A DNA stretch of 64,000 nt. It comes from Epichloe hybrida (Eukaryota; Ascomycota; Sordariomycetes; Hypocreales; Clavicipitaceae). The position numbers were made by a program, and so were the translations under genes. Position 1 is the first letter of the stretch. Every line of letters begins with the position of its first letter. The notes below the pieces were generated by a model. It saw only the letters and a program-made list of their open reading frames with translations. It searched no databases and was not told the DNA's origin. Shown piece after piece: positions 55,658 to 64,000 of the stretch. The stretch covers positions 930,001-994,000 of the forward strand of contig JAFEKR010000023.1 in NCBI GenBank assembly GCA_019022495.1, read 5' to 3'.

Positions 55658-55870
55658 TCGGCCGACCGACCGAGGGAATGGTGCGGGGCTGGGCTGATGC
55701 TGCACGAGGAAAAGAGGCGCGGCCGACTTGGCCGCTGATTGGTGCGTGAATTTGTTATCCCTTTTACATGCACGTCATGCATTTGCGACAAGCTGACGGT
55801 TTGTCTGTCCTTGTTGGGTCGACGTGGGCTTGGGGACTTTGTCACTGGCTTTTCGTTAGTCCGAACAGAC

Positions 55871-55879
55871 TATATATAA
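55871..55879 (+). promoter_or_regulatory. TATA box for the DUF1993-type gene
   Basis: TATATATAA lies about 115 nt before the ATG at 55993. It argues that the transcript begins near 55900, so upstream in-frame ATGs at 55768 and 55879 are probably not used. Confidence 0.5.
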
Positions 55880-55992
55880 TGAGCCTCTTTGCCACTCATG
55901 GCCTTGGTTCGGAAATTCCCGTCAGCATCACGGAGCAACAAACGCCATCACCACACCCATCGTCACACCCATCACCACACCCATCACCACCC

Positions 55993-56511
55993 ATGTCCAC
56001 CTACAGCTTCTACGACGCCTCGATCCCCCTGGCCCAGGAGTCCCTCGAGGCGCTCGACGCCATTCTCAAAAAGGGCTCCGAGGCGCCCAATGCCGCGTCG
56101 CTCCCCGAGGCGCGCATCTTCGAGGACATGCTGCCGCTCTCCTTCCAGGTGCACTTCGTGACGGACATTGCGCAGAAGCTCGTGGCCCGCGCCTCGGGCA
56201 CGGAGCCCCTCGGCCTCGAGAACAACCTGGGGAGCTTCGACGACTTCTTCCGGCGCATCGAGACGGTCCGGCGGGTGCTGGCCGGCGCCGACAGGCACGT
56301 CATCAACGGGCGCGTCGACGAGACCGTCACCATCGGCCTGGGTCCCGGCAAGGAGGGCAGGATGCTCGCGCGCAACTACCTGAGCGGGTATGTCATTCCC
56401 AACATGTTCTTCCACGTCGCTACCGCGTACAACATTATGCGCAAGGAGGGCGTTGCGCTGGGTAAGATGGATTACCTTGGGCCTTTTATCTCCAAGCACG
56501 TCGACGCGTGA
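55993..56511 (+). CDS. DUF1993 family protein
   Basis: A single-exon gene of 172 aa whose biochemical role is unknown; the family is a small helical-bundle protein common in fungi and bacteria. The start MSTYSFYDASIPLAQESLEA matches family N-termini. Other conserved pieces are ILKKGSEAPNAASLPEARIF, MLPLSFQVHFVTDIAQK, TIGLGPGKEGRMLARNYL and the C-terminal VIPNMFFHVATAYNIMRKEG with KMDYLGPF. The frame is open upstream to an ATG at 55768, but the intervening sequence is repetitive (CACCACACCCAT units) and lies over a TATA box. Overall GC content is higher than in its neighbours. Confidence 0.85.
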   Translation: MSTYSFYDASIPLAQESLEALDAILKKGSEAPNAASLPEARIFEDMLPLSFQVHFVTDIAQKLVARASGTEPLGLENNLGSFDDFFRRIETVRRVLAGADRHVINGRVDETVTIGLGPGKEGRMLARNYLSGYVIPNMFFHVATAYNIMRKEGVALGKMDYLGPFISKHVDA

Positions 56512-56923
56512 ATGATGGGGGGGGCAAAAGTGCAAATGTTGTGGGATATCAGGATGGGACAAGCATTTCATGTGATGCAGGGTGGTCATTTGCTGACGCA
56601 CGTCCCGACACTGTACAACGCTGTCTAACACTGTCCAACTCTGTCTAATTCGCGTGCAATGTGACAAAAGTTGGCTTAAACAATGATGTAAAGTGAGCTT
56701 GCTCTGTGGTGCCGTCCCATGGAACGTCATGGCTGATGGCTGATGGCTGATCTGGCGCTAGTTCGGGTTGGTGGCGGAAAAAGGTGGAACTCGGTCACCG
56801 TCAGTCTTCAGACAAACTCAGTCCCAACACCCTCCCACCAACAACCTGGACTTCACCACCTCAAAAGAAGCGTTCCTGCCCAGCCACCTCGCCGTGACAC
56901 CGAGCAGCCTCGCTCACGAAAAA
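56512..56923. other. Gap between the DUF1993-type gene and the mrx7-like gene
   Basis: About 0.4 kb. It contains CTGTCTAACACTGTCCAACTCTG-type short direct repeats near 56618-56650 and a triple ATGGCTG near 56726-56745. It probably contains one 3' UTR and one promoter. Confidence 0.5.
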
Positions 56924-57408
56924 ATGTCGCCCTTTCTCTGGGCCCTTCGTCTCGTCCACGCCTTCGAGGTACAGTTCTCTTTCCCCGTCCGACAACACGT
57001 TTCGCTGACGCCGACGCAGGACCGCATCATCGAAGCCGTAAGAACCCAGCATCCTACAACGTGGTAACACGCCGCCCCATCTCGCTGACCTGTTTCTCCC
57101 CGACAAGATTCTCCGACAACCCGGCTTCCACCGCGCCGTCGGCCGCATCCATCGAGCCATTCACGAGCGAACACACGGTCGCAGCCCGCACGAGCCCCTC
57201 GCTCCCGGCGAAGCCACAGGTACATATACATATAAAAAGGGCCCATGACCACAACATGGGACAAAGGAAATAAATCTGACATCCCAGGCTAGCTGATCCT
57301 TCGCGGAGCGCCACGAGGCATTCATTCATCAGACACTTCGTCGACGAGCTGAGGAACCAGGCCCGCGGGAAGCCTACCGATCTCGCAAACAAGCGACCGC
57401 CCAGCTGA
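56924..57408 (+). CDS. mrx7: Small four-exon protein resembling mitochondrial MIOREX component Mrx7
   Basis: Unspliced frames look like noise, but the joins 56924..56968, 57020..57037, 57108..57219 and 57293..57408 give a continuous 96-aa protein. It begins MSPFLWALRLVHAFEDRIIE, continues ILRQPGFHRAVGRIHRAIHE and ends HSFIRHFVDELRNQARGKP before the tail. This is the layout of the small fungal Mrx7 family: an N-terminal hydrophobic segment, a PxFHRxVxxxH motif and a basic FxxELRxQ end. Those proteins associate with the mitochondrial gene-expression assembly. Exon 2 is only 18 nt. All introns have GT...AG ends. The family call is from memory of a short motif and the model needs transcript support. 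Confidence 0.65.
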
Positions 57409-58166
57409 TGTGCGCACGACGACGACTTCATGGACGGCATGCGTAATGCTGGTTGCACGGGCACAGACCCCCCCCCCCTTTTTGCCGCCGGGCCGACTCG
57501 GTGATGGCCATTGCCGCATCGAGCATGAGCGTACCGACGTCGTCGCCACAGACAACAAAGTGGCTGTCAGCCCTGGTTGGCGAGCAGGAGATGAATCATG
57601 GAGACTCGCGCTTTTGCCCTGGAGGTAGGTCTATGCCTGGGCCGAGGGAAAGCCAGATCTGGCATTGGGAGACGCGCATTTCATCGAGGCAACATCTTCA
57701 AGAGTGCCGGCGTGCGGCGCTGGACGGAAAGGGACATTCAATGCCCAACATGAATTGTTTCACAAATTTACATGACGAGGTGCCAAGTCCCCCTCCTAAC
57801 AGGCATTTCCGCACATGTGAAATAATCAACGTGTTGGACGCAAGCCATGGGGGGGCGGCCATGGGTGGACCGTTCTCCGTACGAGATGAACATGGATGCA
57901 TATGGGAATGAGCACGAGTCCAGCTTTGTTCGCGCATGAGCCTAGTCCCGAGAAATACAACGATTCTCATCAACGTCCATACAACCAGCTAACTGCAGCA
58001 CACTAACTAAACCTGATAAACATGACACAATGCACGCTGTTTGTACTCCGTTCCATGCTCCAATATGTTCCCAACAACCTGCGCCCCGCCAGAAGGCTGA
58101 ATTCCGACTCGTCTATGCGCATTATTTCAAGCCGCCAGATAATCAAAGAATAGCAAGCGCCCTCCA
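57409..58166. other. Intergenic region between convergent mrx7-like and pfa5 genes
   Basis: About 0.75 kb including a ten-C run near 57469-57478. Open frames here lack conserved products. It probably contains two 3' UTRs. Confidence 0.5.
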
Positions 58167-59636
58167 TCAGATTAGTATGCTGCTCAGCCCACCATGGGGA
58201 ATCTTGCCATTGAGATCCGGCACACCGTAGCGCCTTCGCAGCTCGTCAACCAGAGGCCCAAAGGGATAGTCGCTCACCATGCTGTCGTGGCTGCAGCATG
58301 GAGAGTGCCTCAGGGGCAGCAGCCATTCCTTGACGCTTGTGCCCATGACGGACTTCCAATTTTCCCAGAACCCCAGATCCCATGGATTTTCGCCGGCTTC
58401 TGTTCTGAGAATGGCGAATTTGCGCGTGGCCTGCATATCTCTGCTGTGTTTGGGGCCCGCCGACCCATTTGTCTGTCGGGCTTCCGGAGTGGGAGGAATG
58501 GGCTGCAATGATTCAAGGGGATACGTGATGGTTGGGTACTTTGACGAGGGCGGAGTGTCTTGGGGGATTCGGACAGCCAGGGTGAAGATCTGACGTTTGC
58601 GCAGCATGTCAATGTTGGTCGTGTTGGTCAAGAGGTAACGTCCCGCCGTCAACGTCATTCCAAGGGCAAAAAGGCCGAAGAATGCCGATAGCGCGATGAT
58701 GGCTATGACCCAGCCGTCGACGCTGATTTCTTTGCCGTTGAGCTGTTCTGTCAAGCTGTAGACGGAAACCGCCAAGGCGACGCCACAGAGACACGTTGCA
58801 TAAAAAGTGAAGTGGGTGAAGAAGTTGAACGCTGCACCACAAGTTAGCATGCCTGTTTGTTGTCCAGTTGGCGGACTCCCCAGACACACAAGATGTAGGT
58901 GGAAAGGAACTCCCAGGGCAAAAGAAGGGGGGGAAAAAAGACAAAAAAAAAAAAGAGTGCGAGCTTTGGCGATAGAACTACTCACAAGTTTCCGAGACCA
59001 TACCGCCTACCCATGGACACAGATGATCCATCTTCCTGACACAACGACCAAGCTCACTCGAATGATGGGCTCGGTCTGGCTTCCACTGCCTACACTCAGA
59101 GCACCACTTGGGGCGTCCATCAACCTCGCATGCAAAAACGTCTCGACTGTAAAAGGCTTCCAAGCCTGGACTGTTGGGGTCGGAGTCGGGCGGGGCCCAC
59201 GGCGCGTCCTCGGGGTCCCGAAGGCGTCTTGACCGGCATCTGCGTCGCTTCTCGCCCGAACCGCGGGTTTCTGGGTCCGAATGACGCAGCAAGGGCACGA
59301 GGCCGGGGTCACGGTGGATGGCGAAGAAGAGTCGCATGTATGAGGCCATGGTGAGGATGAAGAGTAGGCAGTAGAGGATGAGGGTCGCGATGGCGACGCC
59401 CTTCTTGTTCAGCGTCTGGTAGAGATATTGAACTAAGGCATGGCCCAGTTAACGATCCGATGCCGATGCCGCTTTGCATATGCATCGCCAAGCCAAGCGT
59501 GGGAGGAAGAAGACCAACCACAGAAGCGGGCGGCGACGGCGTATGTCGCGATTCCAAAAGTGCAGACTACGAGGCCGGGGACGATGCGCATGGTCCAGCG
59601 CACAGCAGCGCGATCAGTAGGGCGCGCGGGCGGCAT
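58167..59636 (-). CDS. pfa5: DHHC-type protein S-palmitoyltransferase, Pfa5 group
   Basis: These integral membrane enzymes attach palmitate to Cys of client proteins. The CDS is complement(join(58167..58831, 58986..59432, 59519..59636)), 409 aa. Two membrane helices lie near residues 17-36 and 51-71. They are followed by the zinc-binding Cys-rich domain ([20 protein letters not shown], then [18 protein letters not shown]) and two more helices ([18 protein letters not shown] and [18 protein letters not shown]). The catalytic motif is DHLC at 175-178 rather than DHHC. The Cys nucleophile is kept. Fungal Pfa5 proteins tolerate changes at that third position. HHSSEL also lacks the usual HHC. The first intron has a weak donor (GTTGGT). 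The start is the first in-frame ATG. Confidence 0.87.
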
Positions 59637-60480
59637 GGCGGCATGGTGACGAGGCTGGGTGTTGCCGCCGGATTGTCGTGGTTGATGTGGGTGGATGTTG
59701 ATGATGAGGTTGGAATTGTTCCATGTCTGTCGGTCCGTGTCGGGAGACGGGCGGGACTCATTGGCGCAGCAACCCACCCAGGACCAGCCCTCGGCCCATT
59801 ACATAATCCGACCGAGACGCTCCTCCCATATTTCTGCTCAGGGGAAACAGATTCATGAATTGGCCATCAGCAACGATTCGGACGTATCTATCTACTAGAC
59901 ATTTCCCGACACATCAGACACCATCATGGATCCAACTTGGACCCAACTTGGAAGAGGAATCAACTTCACGCGTCGAACCTCCCAGTCGTACATCGCAATC
60001 ACACAATGAATGACACTCAACGACTCATGCAAACACTCAAGTAACGTTAAAGTACTTGACCTTACAGAAATAAAAACAAAAAATGCCCAACAACCATTTC
60101 CCGCATCCGTATTTTCCCAATATCTCCTCTCACCCTTGACATGGCGTGACATGGCGTGACATGGCCGCCGCTCAAGCAAGGAGCATAGTAAGACCAAGCG
60201 CGGCAATACCCTTGCAGTAAAAGTTGGAATCTACTATACAGAGTCTGTCAGACTTGAACAGAGTGAGCAAAATAGTCGAAAAATTTAGAAAACCAATATT
60301 CGCCAATCACGCCGTGCAAATAGCCCTGCCGCCGTGTAGATAAGAAAAAATACTTTCGGTAGAGCCTTGGGAGCCCAAAAAAATTGAAAAAAAAAGGGGG
60401 GGGACAAGACCACGGGAAGTCCATACAGCATGCCCGTCGTCCGCAATGTATTTTGGAAAGTTTCTTGATCATACTACCAT
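59637..60480. other. Intergenic region between pfa5 and the ASH1-type gene
   Basis: About 0.85 kb: the pfa5 promoter and the downstream gene's 3' UTR. A TGGCGTGACA repeat (three near-copies) lies at 60140-60166, and A/G-rich runs occur near 60385-60405. Confidence 0.5.
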
Positions 60481-63037
60481 CTACTCATGTGGAACCATTA
60501 GAATGGCAGCGTTAGCCTTGGCCTTGGGAGAAGGCTTGATGACCCTTCGCGGGGAACTCGGGCTCATTCGTCGTGATGAGGCCTTGGTAGATGCGGAATA
60601 GGTTCGCTTGCTGGTCGCCGACAATGCCTTGGCCTTCTTACCAGGGTTGGTGTTTTCGTCAGCCACCGCAACAATAGTCATGCTCGAGGCGCGTGACGAA
60701 GTCTGAGCTTGTCGGCCGCCCGAGGTCTTCGTCTTGGCCAGCTTGGTGGTTGTCGTCGTCTTCTTAGCCACCGCGCCTGTGCTGACACGACGTTGGATCG
60801 GCGATTTCGTCCCCGGCGCAGTCTTCTTCGCCTTTAAGCCCAAGGACGAGACGCTCTTTTTGAGCGCAGATGCAGCACCTTTAGCGGCCTTGAGACTTGC
60901 GCCCGAGAGTGACCTCTTGAGGCCTGTGGCAGTCGCGACCTTGCGTTTCTTGGTCTTGTCACTGCCATCCTGTTCGTCGTCCCCCATGAGCTCCTTCAGC
61001 TTCCTCTTGCCAGCCTTGACGGTTGCCTTGACTGCCTTTTTCAGGTCAACCTTGGGGGGCTTCACGTCCCGGGGCTTGGGTCCCAACACACCGCGGCAGT
61101 TGACTTCGCCACACAGGCATCTCTGGACATTCTTTGCCGAGAAGGGATCAAATTTGTAGTCGTACGTCAGCTCATCTCCCGTCATGATTGGCCGATCGCC
61201 GGCGAATAGAGCCATTCGAGGTTGGCCCGACACGATCCATTTGATCATGAGACAATTGGGCCTGCAGCTGTGGTTGACGAAACGAGCAATGCTACCGGTA
61301 GTGGCGTCGATAATCATGTTTTGGTCAAAGCTCATTAGATAGTAGCACTAAAAAAGAAGCAGTTAGAAGAAGCACTTGCGCACATTCATCCATCCATGGT
61401 GGTGACTCGACTTGCCTCGTTGTTCTTGTACTCTTCATTCATGCGGCGCTCACATTCCTCTTCTGTGATGATTTCGCCAGTGTATTCCGTAATGATCTGG
61501 TTTGGCCTGAAGCACCGGTTGCTGCGAACACCATACCCACGATCAGATGTTTTGATCACCTCGACACCCACTCGATACTTTCCCCCCTTTGTTCGACGGC
61601 TAGCCAATTCAGCAAAGGAGCGGTTTGTGCACAAGTCTTTGCCTACGTTGCAATTGCCAGCATCGCACTCGTATAGCATGATTCTGTTTTGGCAGTTGTC
61701 GCCGCAGCCGTCTTCTGGCTTACACACGCACTTGGACAAATCATGCAAATGAGGCATCTTACGCCAGTAATCTTTTGAGTCGCCAATAAATCGGTCTGTG
61801 AGTTGTCAACTTGTCAGCTAATGTTGCCTTGGTACGTTTTCGGCGTCGCCATAGCGGCGGCTCACCTCTGCGCTCTTGCAATTGGATGGGAGAGGGAAAA
61901 AAAAAAGGGGGGGGGGGGGGGTTGCTTACTCTTGGTCATCTTCTTCCACTCATCTGGCTTAGGCTGGCCCGGTGGCATGGGATTACAGACGTTGAAGGGA
62001 AGCTTGAAATCTCGCCCCGCAATCAGCAGACGCAGTCCCGTGTAGATGGGCGGCGGCATCAGCTTGTTTACGCGGTATGTAGCCGTCAGTTCAGGCAGGT
62101 TCGCAAGTTTCTTCTTCTCTGCCGCGGTGAGGCCCTTGAACACGTCCAGCGGCATATCTTGCCCTGCGTAAAGCCCCTTGTCCATATACTTCTTAATTCT
62201 CCGCTGCTTGGTGTTGGCAATGGGCTCCTTGTCTTCCTCATCAGATTGCTTCTCCTCCTCCTCCTCTTCGGGTTCTTGGGCCAAATCGGACTTTTTCACA
62301 GGAGGGTCCGGGGGCGCATTGGGGTCGACATATTTGCCATTGGACCAGACGGTGTGCAAGACTGGCCGATCATCCACTTTAGAAAACTCATTGGTGTCCT
62401 GAAGTCGTCGCAATTCGCGTGACAACTTAGTGGCGCCCTTGTTCACGGTCTGGCAACCCGTCTCGGTCATGTCGCTCAAGCTAGCGGTAATTGATGACAC
62501 GCGGCCGAGACGCGAGGATGTGCGGTGCGGGCGAGGAGAGCATCGAGCCTGGCGTCGCGTGCGCGGAGTGTTCGAGCCGGCAGGCGACCATTGGAGATCC
62601 AGCGCGTCAATGTCGGCTTTGAAGGTTTTGTCTTGCGGCTTGGAGCTTCCGTCACCGGCGACCTCGATGCTGCCAACCAATGTGTCCCCAGAGATGGTTC
62701 GGCGGCGGTCTTCAGCGACATGGTCGCCCTTGGCGCGTATTTTGCCGTGATTTGCTGTGCCACTCAGCCTGGAGAGGTTGTAGACGGGCTCAGAGGCACG
62801 TGCCCGTCTGGGCCGGCGGGAAGGGGGCGACTGCGACGGGGTCGGCTCTTGGGATTCGGCGGGTGTTACGTGGACGGCATCGTCGGCAGCAACGGTGATT
62901 ACGTCTTGTTTTGAGGCATCTGAATGCTGGCTGTCGCTATCGGCGACGGTGGTTGGAGGCGTTGAGCCTGAAGACGCGGGTGTTGACGAGGCGTCGGTCG
63001 CGGGACCCGAGAACAGGCTGTCCACGAAGAGAGACAT
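60481..63037 (-). CDS. ash1: ASH1-type SET-domain histone H3K36 methyltransferase
   Basis: ASH1 enzymes methylate H3K36 independently of transcription elongation; in fungi they mark poorly transcribed chromatin. The CDS is complement(join(60481..61347, 61416..61795, 61930..63037)), 784 aa. Residues 1-370 are disordered and acidic with conserved patches (GLTAAEKKKLANLPEL, PPPIYTGLRLLIAGRDF). The AWS domain is at about 392-420 (CVCKPEDGCGDNCQNR). SET follows (GVRSNRCFRPNQIITEYTGE, then NHSCRPN at 521-527 and ELTYDYKF). The post-SET Cys are 573, 575 and 580 (CLCGEVNCRGVLG). The C-terminal 200 residues are Lys/Ser-rich. No WW or SRI domain is present, against Set2. Intron 2 has a GC donor (GAG then GCAAGT). 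Confidence 0.9.
61348..61415 (-). other. GC-AG intron within the ASH1 SET domain
   Basis: The exon ends AACAACGAG and the intron begins GCAAGT and ends TTTTTTAG, removing 68 nt. The join gives EYKNNECYYLMSF, which fits SET proteins. No GT donor nearby gives an in-frame join, and reading through meets a stop after nine codons. GCAAGT is the donor consensus of the rare GC-AG class. Confidence 0.85.
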
Positions 63038-64000
63038 GGTTTCGACGCGCGGGAGTTCACAACAGAATGGCCCGCATGTGCGTATGCAGCGCTTCTGTGA
63101 GCTTTGCCGGCAGCAAAGGCAGCCGAAGATTGGGGGGGGGAGTCCGGAGTTGCAGAGGGTAGGGAGGAACAGCAACGGCCAGAAGAGAGGAGCAGAGCAG
63201 AGTAGAGCAGAAGCAGAGCAGAGCAGGCAAGAGCAGAGCAGAGCAGAGCAGAGCAAGCAGAGCGAAACGAAGCAGAAACCCAGAAGCAGAAACGAAACAG
63301 GAAAACCGAAACAGGAAACAGAAACAGAAACGAAACAGAGCAGAGCAAGAGCGGAAACAGAAACAGAGCAGAACAGAGCAAACAGAAGCAAAGCAGAGCA
63401 GAGGCAAAGGCAGAGGCAAGGGGCAGAGCAGAGGCAAAGAGCAGAGCAGAGCAGAGCAGAGCAGAGCAGAGCAGAGCAGAGCAGAGCAGAGAAGAGCAGA
63501 GCAGAGCAGAGCAGAGCAGAGCAGAGCAGAGCAGAGCAGAGCAGAGCAGAGCAGAGCAGAGCAGAGCAGAGCAGAGCAGAGCAGAGCAGAGCAGAGCAGA
63601 GCAGAGCAGAGTAGAGTAGAGTAGAAGTAGAAGTAGAAGCAGAAGCAGAAGCAGAATCAAAGGATGGCGACGGCGGGCGGTGGCGGTGGTGGTGGTGACA
63701 AACCAACAAACGCGCTTGGCCAGGGAGCGGACGGGCCGGAACCTTGTTCCCGCCAAGGCACTGCAAGTTTCAAGTGAAGTAAAAAGTGCAGGTGCAGGCA
63801 GGTGCAGGTGGTGCAGGTGCGGCGGATAAGGAAACAACACAACCGCGCCCAGTTCTCTGTCCTTTTTTTTTTCGTACGACGGAACAGACAGCACTATGTG
63901 TCAAAGGTGTACGGTGACAAACACTGTCAGCGGACAAGCGTGCAGAGGCAGAGATGCCCAAGGCACGCGCGCGCCGGCGGCTTTGTGATATAGCAGCAGC
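63038..64000. other. Region upstream of ash1, repeat-dominated, to the window edge
   Basis: It contains the presumed ash1 promoter or leader, an irregular CAGAAA/CAGAGC tract (63200-63440), the GCAGA array (63441-63610) and short GTAGA/GCAGAA runs to 63655. A GGTGGTG run and GTGCAGGTGCAG repeats follow near 63675-63820. Long open frames on both strands here are products of the repeats. Confidence 0.6.
63441..63610. repeat. GCAGA pentanucleotide array, 34 units
   Basis: Thirty-four consecutive GCAGA units with one C-to-A change (unit at 63491-63495). It is flanked on the left by less regular GAGCA/GAGGCA sequence from about 63185 and on the right by GTAGA and GTAGAA units. It is purine-rich on the plus strand and lies 400-570 nt upstream of the ash1 start codon. 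Confidence 0.95.

Larger units (their letters stand above)
55172..55992. other. Intergenic region upstream of the DUF1993-type gene
   Basis: About 0.8 kb. It contains a 27-T run at 55233-55259, a nine-G run near 55388, and a CGGCA pentamer repeat at 55629-55657. A TATA box precedes the next gene. Confidence 0.55.

Noticed and set aside
55768..55992. N-terminal extension of the DUF1993-type protein
   Set aside because: The extension crosses a TATA box and repetitive sequence, and family members start at MSTYSFYD.
62895..63894. Long open frames of Ala-Glu-Gln-Ser or Cys-Ser-Ala-Leu-Leu repeats on both strands
   Set aside because: They are translation artefacts of the GCAGA array, which is open in several frames.
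1..64000. Secondary-metabolite cluster, transposon, CRISPR or toxin system
   Set aside because: No polyketide synthase, NRPS, terpene synthase, transposase, reverse transcriptase or spacer-repeat structure was seen.

Overview
The window is nuclear DNA of a filamentous ascomycete. It is gene-dense and almost every gene carries short introns of roughly 50-250 nt with GT...AG ends. Markers that point to Sordariomycetes, most likely Hypocreales, are a full-length FREQUENCY (FRQ) clock protein, a nuclear-encoded ATP synthase subunit c precursor, an ApsB/Mto1-type microtubule-organiser protein, an ASH1-type SET protein and Zn2Cys6 transcription factors. I cannot name the species from sequence alone. 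I see no transposon coding sequence, rRNA or convincing tRNA.

Layout. 0.3-2.3 kb (+): cofactor-independent phosphoglycerate mutase. 2.3-6.4 kb: long non-coding interval upstream of frq (6.4-9.4 kb, +), with GATCGATCGAT clusters and two small upstream ORFs. 10.3-12.3 kb (+): prenylcysteine oxidase/lyase. 13.0-15.7 kb (+): Vid27. 16.7-18.4 kb (-): trehalose-6-phosphate synthase, divergent from the nuclear exosome nuclease Rrp6 (19.7-22.4 kb, +). 24.5-25.2 kb (-): ATP9. 27.7-29.8 kb (-): MYST acetyltransferase of Sas2 type. 30.2-32.1 kb (-): Zn2Cys6 factor 1. 32.9-34.9 kb (-): proteasome lid subunit Rpn3. 35.9-38.1 kb (-): TAF12. 41.4-42.6 kb (+): unrecognised acidic protein. 43.5-45.5 kb (+): Zn2Cys6 factor 2. 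46.6-47.9 kb (+): arginase. 49.0-49.7 kb (+): four-helix membrane protein. 50.7-55.2 kb (+): ApsB/Mto1-like coiled coil. 56.0-56.5 kb (+): DUF1993-type protein. 56.9-57.4 kb (+): four-exon Mrx7-like small mitochondrial protein. 58.2-59.6 kb (-): DHHC-type palmitoyltransferase of the Pfa5 group. 60.5-63.0 kb (-): ASH1-type H3K36 methyltransferase.

The genes are mostly independent housekeeping or regulatory genes and do not form one pathway or a secondary-metabolite cluster. Functional themes recur: chromatin and transcription (Sas2, ASH1, TAF12, two Zn2Cys6 factors), RNA and protein turnover (Rrp6, Rpn3, Vid27), energy and carbon metabolism (iPGM, TPS1, ATP9), nitrogen metabolism (arginase), and circadian timing (frq).

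The most interesting sequence-level observations are these: FRQ keeps an in-frame Met at codon 100, right at a splice donor, as expected for long and short FRQ forms; two long inverted repeats lie in non-coding DNA (27.2 kb and 19.45 kb); a 9-mer, TACGGAGTA, is dispersed only in non-coding sequence; there is a GC-AG intron inside the ASH1 SET domain; and the TAF12 start codon overlaps an upstream ORF stop. I did not find a clearly new multi-gene system.
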